A stretch of DNA of 64,000 nucleotides from Alkalihalobacillus sp. CinArs1. Lineage in GTDB: Bacteria; Bacillota; Bacilli; Bacillales; Guptibacillaceae. The notes beneath the pieces were generated by a model. That model did not search any database, was not told where the DNA came from, and was given only the letters and a program-made list of their open reading frames with translations. How positions within the stretch are numbered: position 1 is the first letter of the stretch; the number at the start of each line of letters is the position of its first letter. The stretch covers positions 868,001 through 932,000 of the forward strand of contig NZ_CANDOB010000002.1 of the NCBI RefSeq assembly GCF_947387515.1, written 5' to 3'. This document shows, in pieces, positions 52,001 to 62,290 of the stretch. The position numbers and the translations under genes were made by a program.

Positions 52001-52116
52001 ATGATTCTTACTACCAACAAAATTCTGATATGCGAAGAATCGAAAAATGATAAAGTAATAAAAGAAAGTGTTCTATAGATGCGTCGAGCAGCGAAAAAAC
52101 GGAAGAGGTGCAGCTG

Positions 52117-52593
52117 ATGATCCTAGTGAGTTCTTGTTTAGCTGGGTTAGAAGTAAGATATGATGGAAACCATAGTTTACATTCAAAAGTCAGGAGATTA
52201 GTAGAACATAAGAAAGCCGTTACAGTATGTCCTGAATTACTAGGCGGGTTCGGAACGCCAAGAGAGCCCGCTGAAATCATAGGAGAGAGCGGAGAAGACG
52301 TTTTAGACGGTAATGCTAGAGTCGTTGATAAAACAGGAAAGGATGTGACCGCTTCATATATTGAAGGTGCGGAAAAGGCATTGGAAATAGCGAAGCGAGT
52401 AGGTGCCACTACCATAATTTTGAAAGAGAATAGTCCATCCTGTGGAAGTTCAATGATTTATAATGGGGAATTTAACGGCAAAAAGGTTGTAGGGGACGGC
52501 GTTACGTCTGCGCTATTAAAACGAAACGGTTTTACAGTCATTTCAGAGAAACAATTTGTAGAAGGTAATGGATCTCCTTCAGTAGAATCGTAA
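52117..52593 (+). CDS. DUF523/TudS-like protein
   Basis: 158 residues from the ATG at 52117, which has GAGGTG upstream. It shows the DUF523 cysteines that in TudS-type enzymes hold an iron-sulfur cluster for thiouracil desulfuration: SSCLAG (Cys near 7), VCPELLGG (Cys near 46) and ENSPSCGS (Cys near 110). B. subtilis YbbK is a relative. The activity here is inferred. It is followed 32 bp later by a Crp/Fnr regulator without a terminator between them. Confidence 0.8.
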   Translation: MILVSSCLAGLEVRYDGNHSLHSKVRRLVEHKKAVTVCPELLGGFGTPREPAEIIGESGEDVLDGNARVVDKTGKDVTASYIEGAEKALEIAKRVGATTIILKENSPSCGSSMIYNGEFNGKKVVGDGVTSALLKRNGFTVISEKQFVEGNGSPSVES

Positions 52594-52625
52594 TCCATTG
52601 CTAAGAGACTGAAGGGGGGACTCTT

Positions 52626-53210
52626 ATGAAACACATCCTTATCAACTATATGAAAAGATACTCTGATTGTACTGAAGAAGAATTGAACAAAATTGCATCC
52701 AATGTGCCTATTGAAGAGTTTTCAAAAGGGACCGTTTTGCTACAGCAAGGAGAAATGCCTGAGAAATGTTACTTTATTTTAAAAGGCTGTATTCGTAAAT
52801 ATTCAGTTAGTGAATGTGGAAAAGAAACGACTTTCAAGCTTTACACAGAGGAGCAAAGCGTAACCATCTTTAATCAGCATGCAGCAGACAAGTCATCACG
52901 GTATCGTTTAGAATGTGTGGAGGATTGTGTCCTTGTTGTTGGAGACCTTTCAGAAGAGCGTGCTGCATATGAAGAGAATCCTGGTCTTGAAGCGATGATC
53001 CTAAATATGGTTCAAGGTGACTTAGGAGAAATGCATGATGAATTTGCTAGTTTTATGTCTTCTTCTCCTGCAGAGCGGTACAAAGCTCTCCTTGCGAAAA
53101 GGCCGGAGCTTTTAAAAAGAATTCCACAGCATCAGCTTGCTAGTTATTTAGGAATGACGCCTGAATCATTTAGCAGAATAAAAAAACGATTAGGGAGTTT
53201 GAAGGGATGA
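52626..53210 (+). CDS. Crp/Fnr-family transcriptional regulator
   Basis: 194 residues. An N-terminal cyclic-nucleotide-type beta barrel (about 15-120, with GTVLLQQGEMPEKCYFILKG) is followed by a helical segment and a short C-terminal helix-turn-helix (IPQHQLASYLGMTPESFSRIKKRL). No N-terminal cysteine cluster as in Fnr. The sensed ligand is unknown. The 3' end overlaps the convergent DUF4386 gene by 21 bp. An Fnr-like palindrome sits at that gene's promoter, so it is the obvious candidate target. Confidence 0.85.
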   Translation: MKHILINYMKRYSDCTEEELNKIASNVPIEEFSKGTVLLQQGEMPEKCYFILKGCIRKYSVSECGKETTFKLYTEEQSVTIFNQHAADKSSRYRLECVEDCVLVVGDLSEERAAYEENPGLEAMILNMVQGDLGEMHDEFASFMSSSPAERYKALLAKRPELLKRIPQHQLASYLGMTPESFSRIKKRLGSLKG

Positions 53211-53912
53211 GCGGTTAACTTTTGGTTTGATTCCATTAATCAATAGCCACATACCGAACCCTAATTCACCGATTATCATCGGCAGACTAAGGAACATCTC
53301 GATCATACCTGTAATCTCTTCATATTGAGGAGTGAGGTTATACATCGAGTGAATCAGCATGTAGCTTCCTCCAGCGATAAGTAACAATAAACTGATCACC
53401 TTCGGAATAAATGCCGCCTTCATCGCAACAGTACCTACGGCCAATAAGTGAATACCAAATACGATTAATCCAATGGACCACGTTGTTTCAAAACTTTCAA
53501 TCTGTCCCATGACTTGTGCTGCTAGATCTCGTGTTACAGTCGAATCGTTCTGTATGAGGGTGGTGACTCTACCTAACTGAAAAACTGCTACGGCAAGAAT
53601 CGAGGTATATAAAAGCCGAATCCCCCCAGCGACTAGTGCAAATGAACGGTGGACGGGTTTTAAAACCATGTAAAATGCCCATGAAACGATGATGTCAGTG
53701 AGGATAATGATCCCCCATCCTACAAGTTCAAAATGAAATAACAAAAGAGAGCTTTGTAACTTATTCAAAGTAGCCATTGCATCATCATTCATTACCAAAG
53801 AAGTATGAGCAAATCCATATGAAAAGAAAGCGGCTAGCGTCATAACGATTAAGCTGACTCCAGCAATGATGGCTGGTCGCGGGTTCACTTCTTGAGTGTT
53901 TACACGTTTCAT
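53190..53912 (-). CDS. DUF4386 family membrane protein
   Basis: 240 residues with about six transmembrane helices; the RPAIIAGVSLIVMTLAAFFSYGFAH start and LVGWGIIILTDIIVSWAFYMVLKPV segment fit DUF4386. Function unknown. The start at 53912 has GTAAGGAGG upstream; the frame extends to 53966 without a site. The promoter (TTGATT, 17 bases, TACAAT on the minus strand) is overlapped by an Fnr-type palindrome, so it is probably controlled by the neighbouring regulator. Confidence 0.8.
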   Translation of the reverse strand: MKRVNTQEVNPRPAIIAGVSLIVMTLAAFFSYGFAHTSLVMNDDAMATLNKLQSSLLLFHFELVGWGIIILTDIIVSWAFYMVLKPVHRSFALVAGGIRLLYTSILAVAVFQLGRVTTLIQNDSTVTRDLAAQVMGQIESFETTWSIGLIVFGIHLLAVGTVAMKAAFIPKVISLLLLIAGGSYMLIHSMYNLTPQYEEITGMIEMFLSLPMIIGELGFGMWLLINGIKPKVNRSSLQTP

Positions 53913-53950
53913 AATAACCCTCCTTACTTTACACCTATCATACCTGAGAG

Positions 53951-53980
53951 ATTGTATTTCACACATTGACTTAAATCAAT
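53951..53980 (-). promoter_or_regulatory. Promoter of the DUF4386 gene overlapped by an Fnr-like box
   Basis: Minus strand TTGATT (53979-53974), a 17-base spacer and TACAAT (53956-53951). The palindrome ATTGACTTAAATCAAT (53965-53980) fits TTGAT-N4-ATCAA with one mismatch and covers the -35, a position suited to repression. Confidence 0.6.
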
Positions 53981-53996
53981 AAGTGAAAAATAGTGA

Positions 53997-54025
53997 TTTA
54001 CAATTGTTAAGAGATTTGGTAATAT
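53997..54025 (+). promoter_or_regulatory. Promoter of the T-box/MFS transcript
   Basis: TTTACA (53997-54002), a 17-base spacer and TAATAT (54020-54025), placing the transcript start just before Stem I of the T-box. Confidence 0.65.
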
Positions 54026-54040
54026 CTTCACAAATAAGCT

Positions 54041-54312
54041 GCGATGAAGAGAAGAGTAGATCATGCTATCTTTTTACAGAGAACTCCGGTTGCTGAAAAG
54101 GAGGAAGGATACGTGATCGAACCAAACCTCTGAGCTTTACATCGGATCCGACTGGTGATGGTGTAACGGGAGCTCCCGTTATCGAGATAGGGTATACGCA
54201 ATGTTAAATTGCCGTACCTGATAAGTTCGGTATGGTGACATATCGATAAACTGAGGTGGCACCGCGATACTTCTCGCCCTCAAGACAAAAGTCTTGGGGG
54301 TGAGATTTTTTT
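54041..54312 (+). promoter_or_regulatory. T-box riboswitch, specifier read as CAA (Gln)
   Basis: Stem I base pairs CGATG (54042-54046) with CATCG (54140-54144). It contains the AGTA element (54055-54058), AGAGAACTCCGGTTGCTGAAA and AGGAG distal parts, and the GAAC-CAA-ACC specifier loop. CAA is at 54123-54125. The T-box AGGTGGCACCGCG is at 54254-54266; its TGGC would pair with a tRNA ending GCCA, that is discriminator G, which fits tRNA-Gln. AAC (Asn, two bases on) is the alternative. The terminator is CTCGCCCTCAAGAC (54273-54286) with 54291-54304 and T7; TGAGG/CCTCA can form the antiterminator. Uncharged tRNA should switch on the MFS gene. Confidence 0.9.
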
Positions 54313-54349
54313 ATTGTTTCAATAAAAAATATGTAACGGGGTGTGTATG

Positions 54350-55564
54350 ATGAAGGGAATTACTAAGGATCATGTTATCTTATTGGTCAGCATCGGATTA
54401 TCCAACGTTGGAGGGTGGATTTATCATATCGCACTTAACTTGATCATTCTCGACATGACAAAATCAGTGCTAGCAATCACAGCTCTATATACTTTAAAGC
54501 CGCTCGCATCGCTTCTTACGAACGGGTGGTGTGGTACCTTGATCGACCGCTTGAACAAACGAGCGTTAATGATCGGATTAGCTCTTTTTCAATCTGTCGT
54601 TATAGGATTTCTACCTTCACTAAGTTCGATTGGTTGGATCTTCTGCATGGTTCTTTTAATCAACATGACAAGTTCCATATATCAGCCAACATCGATGGTA
54701 TACCTTACAAAGTTCATTCCGGCTAAAAATAGGAAGGCTTTCAATTCGATCAGAAGTCTCGTAGATTCTGGTGCCTTTATTATTGGGCCGGCTATAGCGG
54801 GATTTCTGTTTATCGTAGGAACGCCTACGTATGCGATCTATATAAACGCTCTTGCCCTCGCAGTTTCTGCTGTCATTATGATGGCCCTCCCTGATGTTGA
54901 ACGAAGTGTTAAGGCAAAGCTAAACCTGTCATTCCGTGTGATGGTGGAAGATTGGAAGGTTGTGTTTAACTATTCTAGGAAGGCATCTTACATTGTCGCG
55001 ATCTATTTCTTATTTAGTGCAATCACGATCATGACGTGGGGGACGGATTCACTAGAAGCTGCGTTTTCAAAAGAAGTGTTGCACTTAACGAATAGTACGT
55101 ATGGTTATCTTGTAAGTATTTCAGGCGTAGGAATCCTAATCGGTGCGACCGTTAATACCCTTCTCATCAAAAAGCTAACAACATCATGGTTATTAGGAGG
55201 GGGGACGGTCGTTCTCTCGATAGGCTATATCGTCTATGCTTTATCAGGTGGCTTTGGAATGGCGAGTGTTGGGTTCTTTACGTTATCGTTCGCACTTGCT
55301 TTTGCAAACACAGGGTTCGATACATTTTATCAAACGAACGTTCCAGTCGAAATAATGGGAAGAATCGGGAGTTTATTTGGTTTTATCGAATCACTTCTCA
55401 TTATTATCGTGATGGGAATAGTTGGACTAACGGCAGAAGTGATTTCAATTCAGTTTGCTGTTGTTGGAGGCTCGGTTGTCATGTTCCTCTTATCGCTTCC
55501 ACTGATTGTTTTGAGCGTGATGCCATCCAAAGTGGACTATTATTCAAGTACGGCCTCATCATAA
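54350..55564 (+). CDS. MFS transporter under T-box control
   Basis: 404 residues with 12 predicted transmembrane helices in two halves of six and a basic central loop. GWCGTLIDRLNKRALM near helix 2-3 is the MFS loop motif A equivalent. The family is that of drug-type or macrolide-type exporters (MFS_3 plan), but the T-box implies a link to an amino acid. ATGs at 54347 and 54350 are both possible; the second has better spacing to GGGGTG. It is the only gene downstream of the T-box and it converges with glnK-amtB. Confidence 0.85.
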   Translation: MKGITKDHVILLVSIGLSNVGGWIYHIALNLIILDMTKSVLAITALYTLKPLASLLTNGWCGTLIDRLNKRALMIGLALFQSVVIGFLPSLSSIGWIFCMVLLINMTSSIYQPTSMVYLTKFIPAKNRKAFNSIRSLVDSGAFIIGPAIAGFLFIVGTPTYAIYINALALAVSAVIMMALPDVERSVKAKLNLSFRVMVEDWKVVFNYSRKASYIVAIYFLFSAITIMTWGTDSLEAAFSKEVLHLTNSTYGYLVSISGVGILIGATVNTLLIKKLTTSWLLGGGTVVLSIGYIVYALSGGFGMASVGFFTLSFALAFANTGFDTFYQTNVPVEIMGRIGSLFGFIESLLIIIVMGIVGLTAEVISIQFAVVGGSVVMFLLSLPLIVLSVMPSKVDYYSSTASS

Positions 55565-55570
55565 AAAGAA

Positions 55571-55599
55571 AAAACCGCTCAGGTTACGAGCGGTTTTCC
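55571..55599. terminator. Bidirectional terminator between the MFS gene and amtB
   Basis: AAAACCGCTC / GAGCGGTTTT stem (55571-55580 and 55588-55597), loop AGGTTAC. Confidence 0.82.
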
Positions 55600-55603
55600 T
55601 ACT

Positions 55604-56992
55604 TTATTGGGTTTGAGACTCTTTTACTTTCGGAGATTCTAACCGATTCAATCGATCGACAAGTCCATGACCAAAGCCAGCGCCAGTGGAAAGACTATTG
55701 CTTGAGTTGATCGCTCCACGAACTTCATAAGCTGTTGATCCATGCTCTGAGAAGTCGAGTCCTTGAATTTCTTCTTCTCTTGAAACGCGGATCGATGAGA
55801 AGCGTGTGTAAACGAAGAGGAACAAGCCAACTGTCGAGAACGTCCACGCCATGACGGCTAGAATTCCAATTGCTTGAACACCTAGAAGAGCAGCGCCGCC
55901 TCCATAGAAGAGGCCGCCGTCTATTGCGAAGAGCCCTACAGCGAGCGTACCCCACACACCACATACACCGTGAACCGCGATGGCACCAACTGGATCATCG
56001 AGCTTCACACGACGGTCGATCAACTGAACCGCTTCGATCAAGATAACCCCTGCGAAAAGACCGATTGCAATCGCTCCGATCGGTGAAACGCTCGCGGTAC
56101 CAGCAGTGATACCAACAAGCCCTGCCAGTGCACCGTTAAGCGTTAGTGAAGCATCGATCTGCTTGTATTTGATATAGGAATAAAGGGCACTTGAGATAAC
56201 GCCACCAGAAGCGGCTAATAGAGTCGTTGCGACGATAGAAGGAATGAGTGCGTCACTAGCAGATAATGTACTACCAGCATTGAAGCCAAACCATCCGAAC
56301 CAAAGAATAAATACGCCTAGAGCACCAAGTGGAATATTGTGACCTTGAATAACGTTTACTTTACCGTTTGAATATTTCCCAATACGACCACCTAAGAACG
56401 TAACTGCAACAACTGCACCAAGAGCACCTGTAAGGTGGACGACCGTTGATCCTGCAAAATCAGTAAATCCTAGTTCGGCTAACCATCCGCCACCCCAGAT
56501 CCAGTGACCAACTACTGGGTAAACGAAGCCTACCATTGCAACGGTGATCGCAATATAGCTTATAAGCTTCATACGTTCAGCAACAGCACCTGATATAATC
56601 GTCGCACACGTTGCAGCAAACACGGCCTGGAAAACGAAGAACCCAATTTGATCAGACTGACCGGCGAGAAAGAATCCATTACTGCCAATAAAGCCAGAAG
56701 CAGATTCACCGAACATAAATGCATATCCGATTACAAAGTACAATACTGCTCCAATCGACATCGTCATCAAGTTTTTCATCAAAATATTCAGTGCGTTTTT
56801 CGAGCGGGTGAAACCTGTTTCTACCATCGCAAACCCTGCATGCATGAAAAACACGAGGAATGCTGCGATCATAACCCAAACCGTGTCGATGGACTGACTG
56901 AGTGCTGTAACCGCAGATGCATCTGTGGCAGCAAAAGCCTTTCCACTTGATAAGAGAATAATAGCTGCAAAGAGAACTGATACTTTTTTCAT
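55604..56992 (-). CDS. amtB: Ammonium transporter AmtB/NrgA
   Basis: 462 residues. An N-terminal cleavable signal-type segment (1-21, ending SGKAFA) precedes the 11-helix Amt core, as in the signal-bearing AmtB class; B. subtilis NrgA (404) lacks it. Core motifs are FMHAGFAMVETGFTRSKN, a GHWIWGGGWLAELGFTDFAGSTVVH stretch with pore residues, and an IAVHGVCGVWGTLAVGLF stretch with pore histidine. The C-terminal cytoplasmic tail binds P-II protein. It lies 22 bp after glnK and the two form one operon. Confidence 0.93.
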   Translation of the reverse strand: MKKVSVLFAAIILLSSGKAFAATDASAVTALSQSIDTVWVMIAAFLVFFMHAGFAMVETGFTRSKNALNILMKNLMTMSIGAVLYFVIGYAFMFGESASGFIGSNGFFLAGQSDQIGFFVFQAVFAATCATIISGAVAERMKLISYIAITVAMVGFVYPVVGHWIWGGGWLAELGFTDFAGSTVVHLTGALGAVVAVTFLGGRIGKYSNGKVNVIQGHNIPLGALGVFILWFGWFGFNAGSTLSASDALIPSIVATTLLAASGGVISSALYSYIKYKQIDASLTLNGALAGLVGITAGTASVSPIGAIAIGLFAGVILIEAVQLIDRRVKLDDPVGAIAVHGVCGVWGTLAVGLFAIDGGLFYGGGAALLGVQAIGILAVMAWTFSTVGLFLFVYTRFSSIRVSREEEIQGLDFSEHGSTAYEVRGAINSSNSLSTGAGFGHGLVDRLNRLESPKVKESQTQ

Positions 56993-57014
56993 GACGTAAC
57001 CATCCTTTACTGTT

Positions 57015-57356
57015 TTATTTAAAAGCAGTTAGACCGTGTTCACCAGACCGGATACGAATGACATCTTCTACGGGATAAACGAAGATCTTTCCGTCTCCTA
57101 CCTGTCCAGTGGAACAAACATCGCGAATTGTTTTGACAACATGATCGAGTAGATAATCTTCAAAAATAAGTTCAACTTTCACTTTCGGCTGGAGATCGAC
57201 TTCGAAATGACTTCCTCTGAATAATCCAGTTTGCTTTTTTTGGAGACCACAACCCGCTACTTCTGAAACAGTCATCCCTGTAATCCCTTCATCACGTAAC
57301 CGATCTCTTAAGTCCTGAAATGATTCAGGACGAATAATCGCTTCGACTTTTTTCAC
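57015..57356 (-). CDS. glnK: Nitrogen regulatory P-II protein GlnK/NrgB
   Basis: 113 residues from a GTG at 57356 with GGAGG upstream. It has the P-II start KKVEAIIRPESFQDLRDRL and the ATP-binding loop TGQVGDGKIFV. The T loop reads CGLQKKQTGLFRGSHFEVD, with Phe at position 51, where proteobacterial P-II proteins carry the uridylylated Tyr. Covalent modification there is therefore not expected. It should sense ATP/ADP and 2-oxoglutarate, bind AmtB and gate ammonium uptake. A GlnR/TnrA box lies 17 bp upstream. Confidence 0.93.
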   Translation of the reverse strand: MKKVEAIIRPESFQDLRDRLRDEGITGMTVSEVAGCGLQKKQTGLFRGSHFEVDLQPKVKVELIFEDYLLDHVVKTIRDVCSTGQVGDGKIFVYPVEDVIRIRSGEHGLTAFK

Positions 57357-57372
57357 CTTTTCGGCACCTCCA

Positions 57373-57439
57373 TGTGAGTTAATCTAACAAACTAATTTTT
57401 CTATATGCTTATATTATGCTGAACAGCGTATAAGTTCAA
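57373..57439 (-). promoter_or_regulatory. glnK-amtB promoter with downstream GlnR/TnrA box
   Basis: Minus strand TTGAAC (57439-57434), a 17-base spacer and TAATAT (57416-57411). TGTTAGATTAACTCACA (57389-57373) fits the GlnR/TnrA consensus TGTnAN7TnACA perfectly and lies at about +15 to +31, a repression position. Confidence 0.72.
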
Positions 57440-57566
57440 GCTTATTTTTAGAAAATTTAAAATACTCTGTAAGGTAATCTGACATGGATGGAATTCTAAA
57501 TTCGTATAAGTGCAGGCTGGGTAGAGGTGGTTGCGCTTTCACAATATGGAAGTGTTTTTTGAACAC

Positions 57567-57601
57567 AAAAAAGCTCCTGGAATAAAATCCAGAAGCTTTT
57601 T
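57567..57601 (-). terminator. Terminator of the GH13 gene
   Basis: AAAAAGCT-C-CTGGA / TCCAG-A-AGCTTTTT stem; on the minus strand it is followed by TTTTTT. Confidence 0.75.
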
Positions 57602-57605
57602 GCGA

Positions 57606-59426
<1,821 letters not shown>

Positions 59427-59515
59427 TTAGATTAAATGTAGAAGATTATAGAGAACTAGTCAAATCCCTTTATAAACGAAAGAAATGTAGAATAAAAAAA
59501 TTTCAAAAAAGTTTG

Positions 59516-59583
59516 TGCAAACGGTTGCTAAAAATTCCGCTACATGTATAATTAGTTATAGAAAGTTAGTGCAATCGTTTTCA
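59516..59583 (+). promoter_or_regulatory. mdx promoter with two flanking cre/LacI-type operators
   Basis: TTGCTA (59525-59530), a 16-base spacer and TATAAT (59547-59552). TGCAAACGGTTGCT (59516-59529) covers the -35 and TGCAATCGTTTTCA (59570-59583) lies about 18 bp after the -10. Both fit the CcpA/LacI-family operator with central CG. The regulators are probably CcpA and the downstream LacI-type protein. Confidence 0.75.
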
Positions 59584-59626
59584 CGATTCAGCATAACTAT
59601 CGTAAAAATTAGAGGGGGTTTAGGAA

Positions 59627-60910
59627 ATGAAAAGGTTTTTTGCCTTATTTCTAACACTGGTCTTAGCAATCGGCGTACTCGCTGCTTGTGGTCCGCAAAA
59701 CAATGAAAGCGCTTCTACGAACGAAGGCGGAGGTTCTGAAGGAGACGCTGATGCTAACAAACCTGAGAAACTAGTTGTATGGGAAGATAAAGATAAAGGC
59801 ATTGCGCTTGAACCAGCAATTAAGAGTTTCGAAGAAGAATATGGTATTAAAGTTGAATTTAAGGAACTAGGAATGGCTGATGAAATCAGAGAGCAAATTC
59901 GTCTTGATGGCCCAGCGGGTACTGGTCCAGACGTTCTAACTCTACCTCATGACCAAATTGGACAAGTTGCTGTAGAAGGATTGATCTCTCCAATCGAAGT
60001 GGATCAAGAAGTTGTTGATCGTTACACTGAATCTTCTATTCAAGCACAAACATACGATGGTAAGCTTTATGGACTTCCAAAAGCGACTGAGACACCAGTA
60101 TTTATTTATAACAAAGCAATCATGGACGAAGCTCCAGAAACAATGGATGATGTATACACATTCGCAAAAGATTACACAAAGGACAAGCAGTATGGTTTCC
60201 TTGCACTTTGGGATAACTTCTACTTTGCGAACGCAGTCCTAGCTGGATACGGCGGTTATGTATTCGATCGTTCTGATGAAGGTCTGAACCCAGAAGATAT
60301 TGGTTTAGCAAACGAAGGTGCTGTTGAAGGTACAGAATATATCGAGAAATGGTACACAGAAGGTTTATTCCCTAAAGGTCTTATCGGTGAAAACGGTGGA
60401 TCTACGATGGATGGTCTCTTTAACGAAGGAAAAGCTGCATCTGTTATGAACGGTCCATGGTCTTTCCAAGGATACAAAGATGCTGGAATCGAGATCGGTG
60501 TAGCACCGATGCCTAAACTTCCTAACGGAGAAAATTTCAAGACGTTTATCGGTGTTAAAGGCTGGCATGTAAGTAACTTCTCTGAGAACAAAGAGTGGGC
60601 TACTAAGCTAGTCGAATGGGTAGCAAATGCAGAAAACGGTAAGATTCGTTATGAAGAAACTGGTGAAATTCCTCCAGTTAAATCTCTTATCGAAGATCCT
60701 GTAATCGCTGACAACGAAGCTGCTAGCGCAGTTGCAATTCAATCTCAGTACGGTACTCCAATGCCTAACATTCCTGAAATGGCAGAAGTTTGGGGACCAG
60801 CAGCATCTGCACTTCAATTAGTAGCGACTGGAAAACAAGATCCTAAGCCTGCACTTGAAGAAGCTACGAAAACAATCAAGTCTCAAATCGAACAAAACCA
60901 CAGCAATTAA
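59627..60910 (+). CDS. mdxE: Maltodextrin-binding lipoprotein MdxE
   Basis: 427-residue family 1 solute-binding protein. Lipobox at VLAAC with lipid-bearing Cys21, then a Gly/Ser/Glu linker to about residue 48. The mature part begins LVVWEDKDKGIAL and has the MalE-like aromatic sugar-site motifs GFLALWDNFYFANA, MNGPWSFQGYKDAGI and a Pro-rich GTPMPNIPEMAEVWGPA end. It delivers maltodextrins to MdxFG. An AGAGGGGG-type site precedes the ATG. First gene of mdxEFG, downstream of the double-operator promoter. Confidence 0.92.
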   Translation: MKRFFALFLTLVLAIGVLAACGPQNNESASTNEGGGSEGDADANKPEKLVVWEDKDKGIALEPAIKSFEEEYGIKVEFKELGMADEIREQIRLDGPAGTGPDVLTLPHDQIGQVAVEGLISPIEVDQEVVDRYTESSIQAQTYDGKLYGLPKATETPVFIYNKAIMDEAPETMDDVYTFAKDYTKDKQYGFLALWDNFYFANAVLAGYGGYVFDRSDEGLNPEDIGLANEGAVEGTEYIEKWYTEGLFPKGLIGENGGSTMDGLFNEGKAASVMNGPWSFQGYKDAGIEIGVAPMPKLPNGENFKTFIGVKGWHVSNFSENKEWATKLVEWVANAENGKIRYEETGEIPPVKSLIEDPVIADNEAASAVAIQSQYGTPMPNIPEMAEVWGPAASALQLVATGKQDPKPALEEATKTIKSQIEQNHSN

Positions 60911-60928
60911 GGTAAAGAAAACTAAAAG

Positions 60929-60956
60929 CGGTACTCCGGAAACGGAGTGCTGCTTC
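60929..60956 (+). terminator. Hairpin between mdxE and mdxF
   Basis: AGCGGTACTCCG / CGGAGTGCTGCT with a GAAA tetraloop and no T run. Such stem-loops after binding-protein genes usually stabilise the upstream mRNA and lower permease expression, so it is not a full terminator. Confidence 0.65.
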
Positions 60957-61005
60957 TCACTTTAAAGGGTGACAAAGTGAGGGGAGAAAGGGGATTGCCA
61001 TCACG

Positions 61006-62289
61006 ATGGAGGCAAATGGAAGTCAAACTAAACATCGAAAAATTGCATTAGCATTGTCCCTCATACCAGGGTTGGGTCAATTTTATAACAAGCAGCTTTT
61101 GAAAGGGTTAATGTTCTTTATTCTAACCATTTCCTTTGCGGTTGCTTTTGCTGATCTAATCAATATCGGCCTATGGGGAATCGTTACGCTAGGAGAAAAG
61201 TTACCAAGAGATCACTCCATTTTCCTTTTAACGCAAGGGATCATCGCGGTCCTAGTCATTGCGATCGGGTTGTTGATCTACTTCTTGAACCTTCGGGATG
61301 CTTACTTGAACGGAAGAAATCGTGACCTTGGCATTCCACTTAACTCAGTAAGAGAACAGTATCGAAATGTTTCTGAGCAAGGTTTTCCTTATTTAATGCT
61401 TGCACCTGGATTCTTTCTATTAATCTTTGTTGTTATTTTTCCAATTCTTTTCGTAATTCTACTATCGTTTACAAACTATGATCTTTATCACTCGCCACCT
61501 GCTAATCTAGTAGACTGGATTGGCATCCAAAACTACATCGACATCTTTAGTATGGATATTTGGCGTAATACGTTCTTAGACGTATTCTCATGGACGATCG
61601 TCTGGACGTTCGTCGCAACAACTGGTCAAATCGCAATCGGTATTTTCCTAGCCGTCTTGATGAACCAGAAAGACCTTAAATTCAAAGGCATCATTCGAAC
61701 AATTTTCATTTTGCCATGGGCAGTACCGGCTTTCGTATCGATCCTTGTTTTTGCAGGAATGTTCAACGAAACGTTCGGTGCCATCAACAATGACATCTTA
61801 GCTGCATTTGGGGTAGACAGTATTCCGTGGTTAACGGATCCGTTCTGGACCAAAGTAGCTTTAATACTCATACAATTTTGGTTAGGCTTCCCTTTCATCT
61901 TTGCGATGGTTACGGGTGTACTTCAGTCGATTCCAAACGAATTATACGAAGCTGCAACAGTCGATGGTGCTTCGATCTGGCAAAAGTTCAGAGCGATTAC
62001 GCTCCCAATGATTCTTTTCGCGATCGCACCGATTCTGATCACACAGTATACGTTTAACTTTAACAACTTTAACGTGATCTATCTGTTCAATGGAGGTGGA
62101 CCTGCTGTTTCAGGTCAAACTGCTGGTTCGACTGATATTTTGATCTCATGGATCTATAAATTGACGTTTACTTCAGCACAGTATGGTAAAGCTGCAGCAA
62201 TTACCATGATCCTTTCCGTGATCGTGATCGCGGTTGCATTGTGGCAGTTTAGAAGAACGAAATCATTCCAAGAAGAGGATATGATGTAA
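61006..62289 (+). CDS. mdxF: Maltodextrin ABC transporter permease MdxF
   Basis: 427 residues. A cytoplasmic start is followed by a short hydrophobic hairpin region (IALALSLIPGLGQFYNKQLLKGLMFFI) and MalF-type helices. The EAA loop is EAATVDGASIWQKFRAITLPM (about 313-333). It forms the channel with MdxG and receives sugar from MdxE. The ribosome site is poor (AAAGGGG at 12 bases). The operon has no ATPase gene; in B. subtilis mdxEFG also lacks one and uses the shared MsmX ATPase, so the same is expected here. Confidence 0.92.
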   Translation: MEANGSQTKHRKIALALSLIPGLGQFYNKQLLKGLMFFILTISFAVAFADLINIGLWGIVTLGEKLPRDHSIFLLTQGIIAVLVIAIGLLIYFLNLRDAYLNGRNRDLGIPLNSVREQYRNVSEQGFPYLMLAPGFFLLIFVVIFPILFVILLSFTNYDLYHSPPANLVDWIGIQNYIDIFSMDIWRNTFLDVFSWTIVWTFVATTGQIAIGIFLAVLMNQKDLKFKGIIRTIFILPWAVPAFVSILVFAGMFNETFGAINNDILAAFGVDSIPWLTDPFWTKVALILIQFWLGFPFIFAMVTGVLQSIPNELYEAATVDGASIWQKFRAITLPMILFAIAPILITQYTFNFNNFNVIYLFNGGGPAVSGQTAGSTDILISWIYKLTFTSAQYGKAAAITMILSVIVIAVALWQFRRTKSFQEEDMM

Positions 62290-62290
62290 T

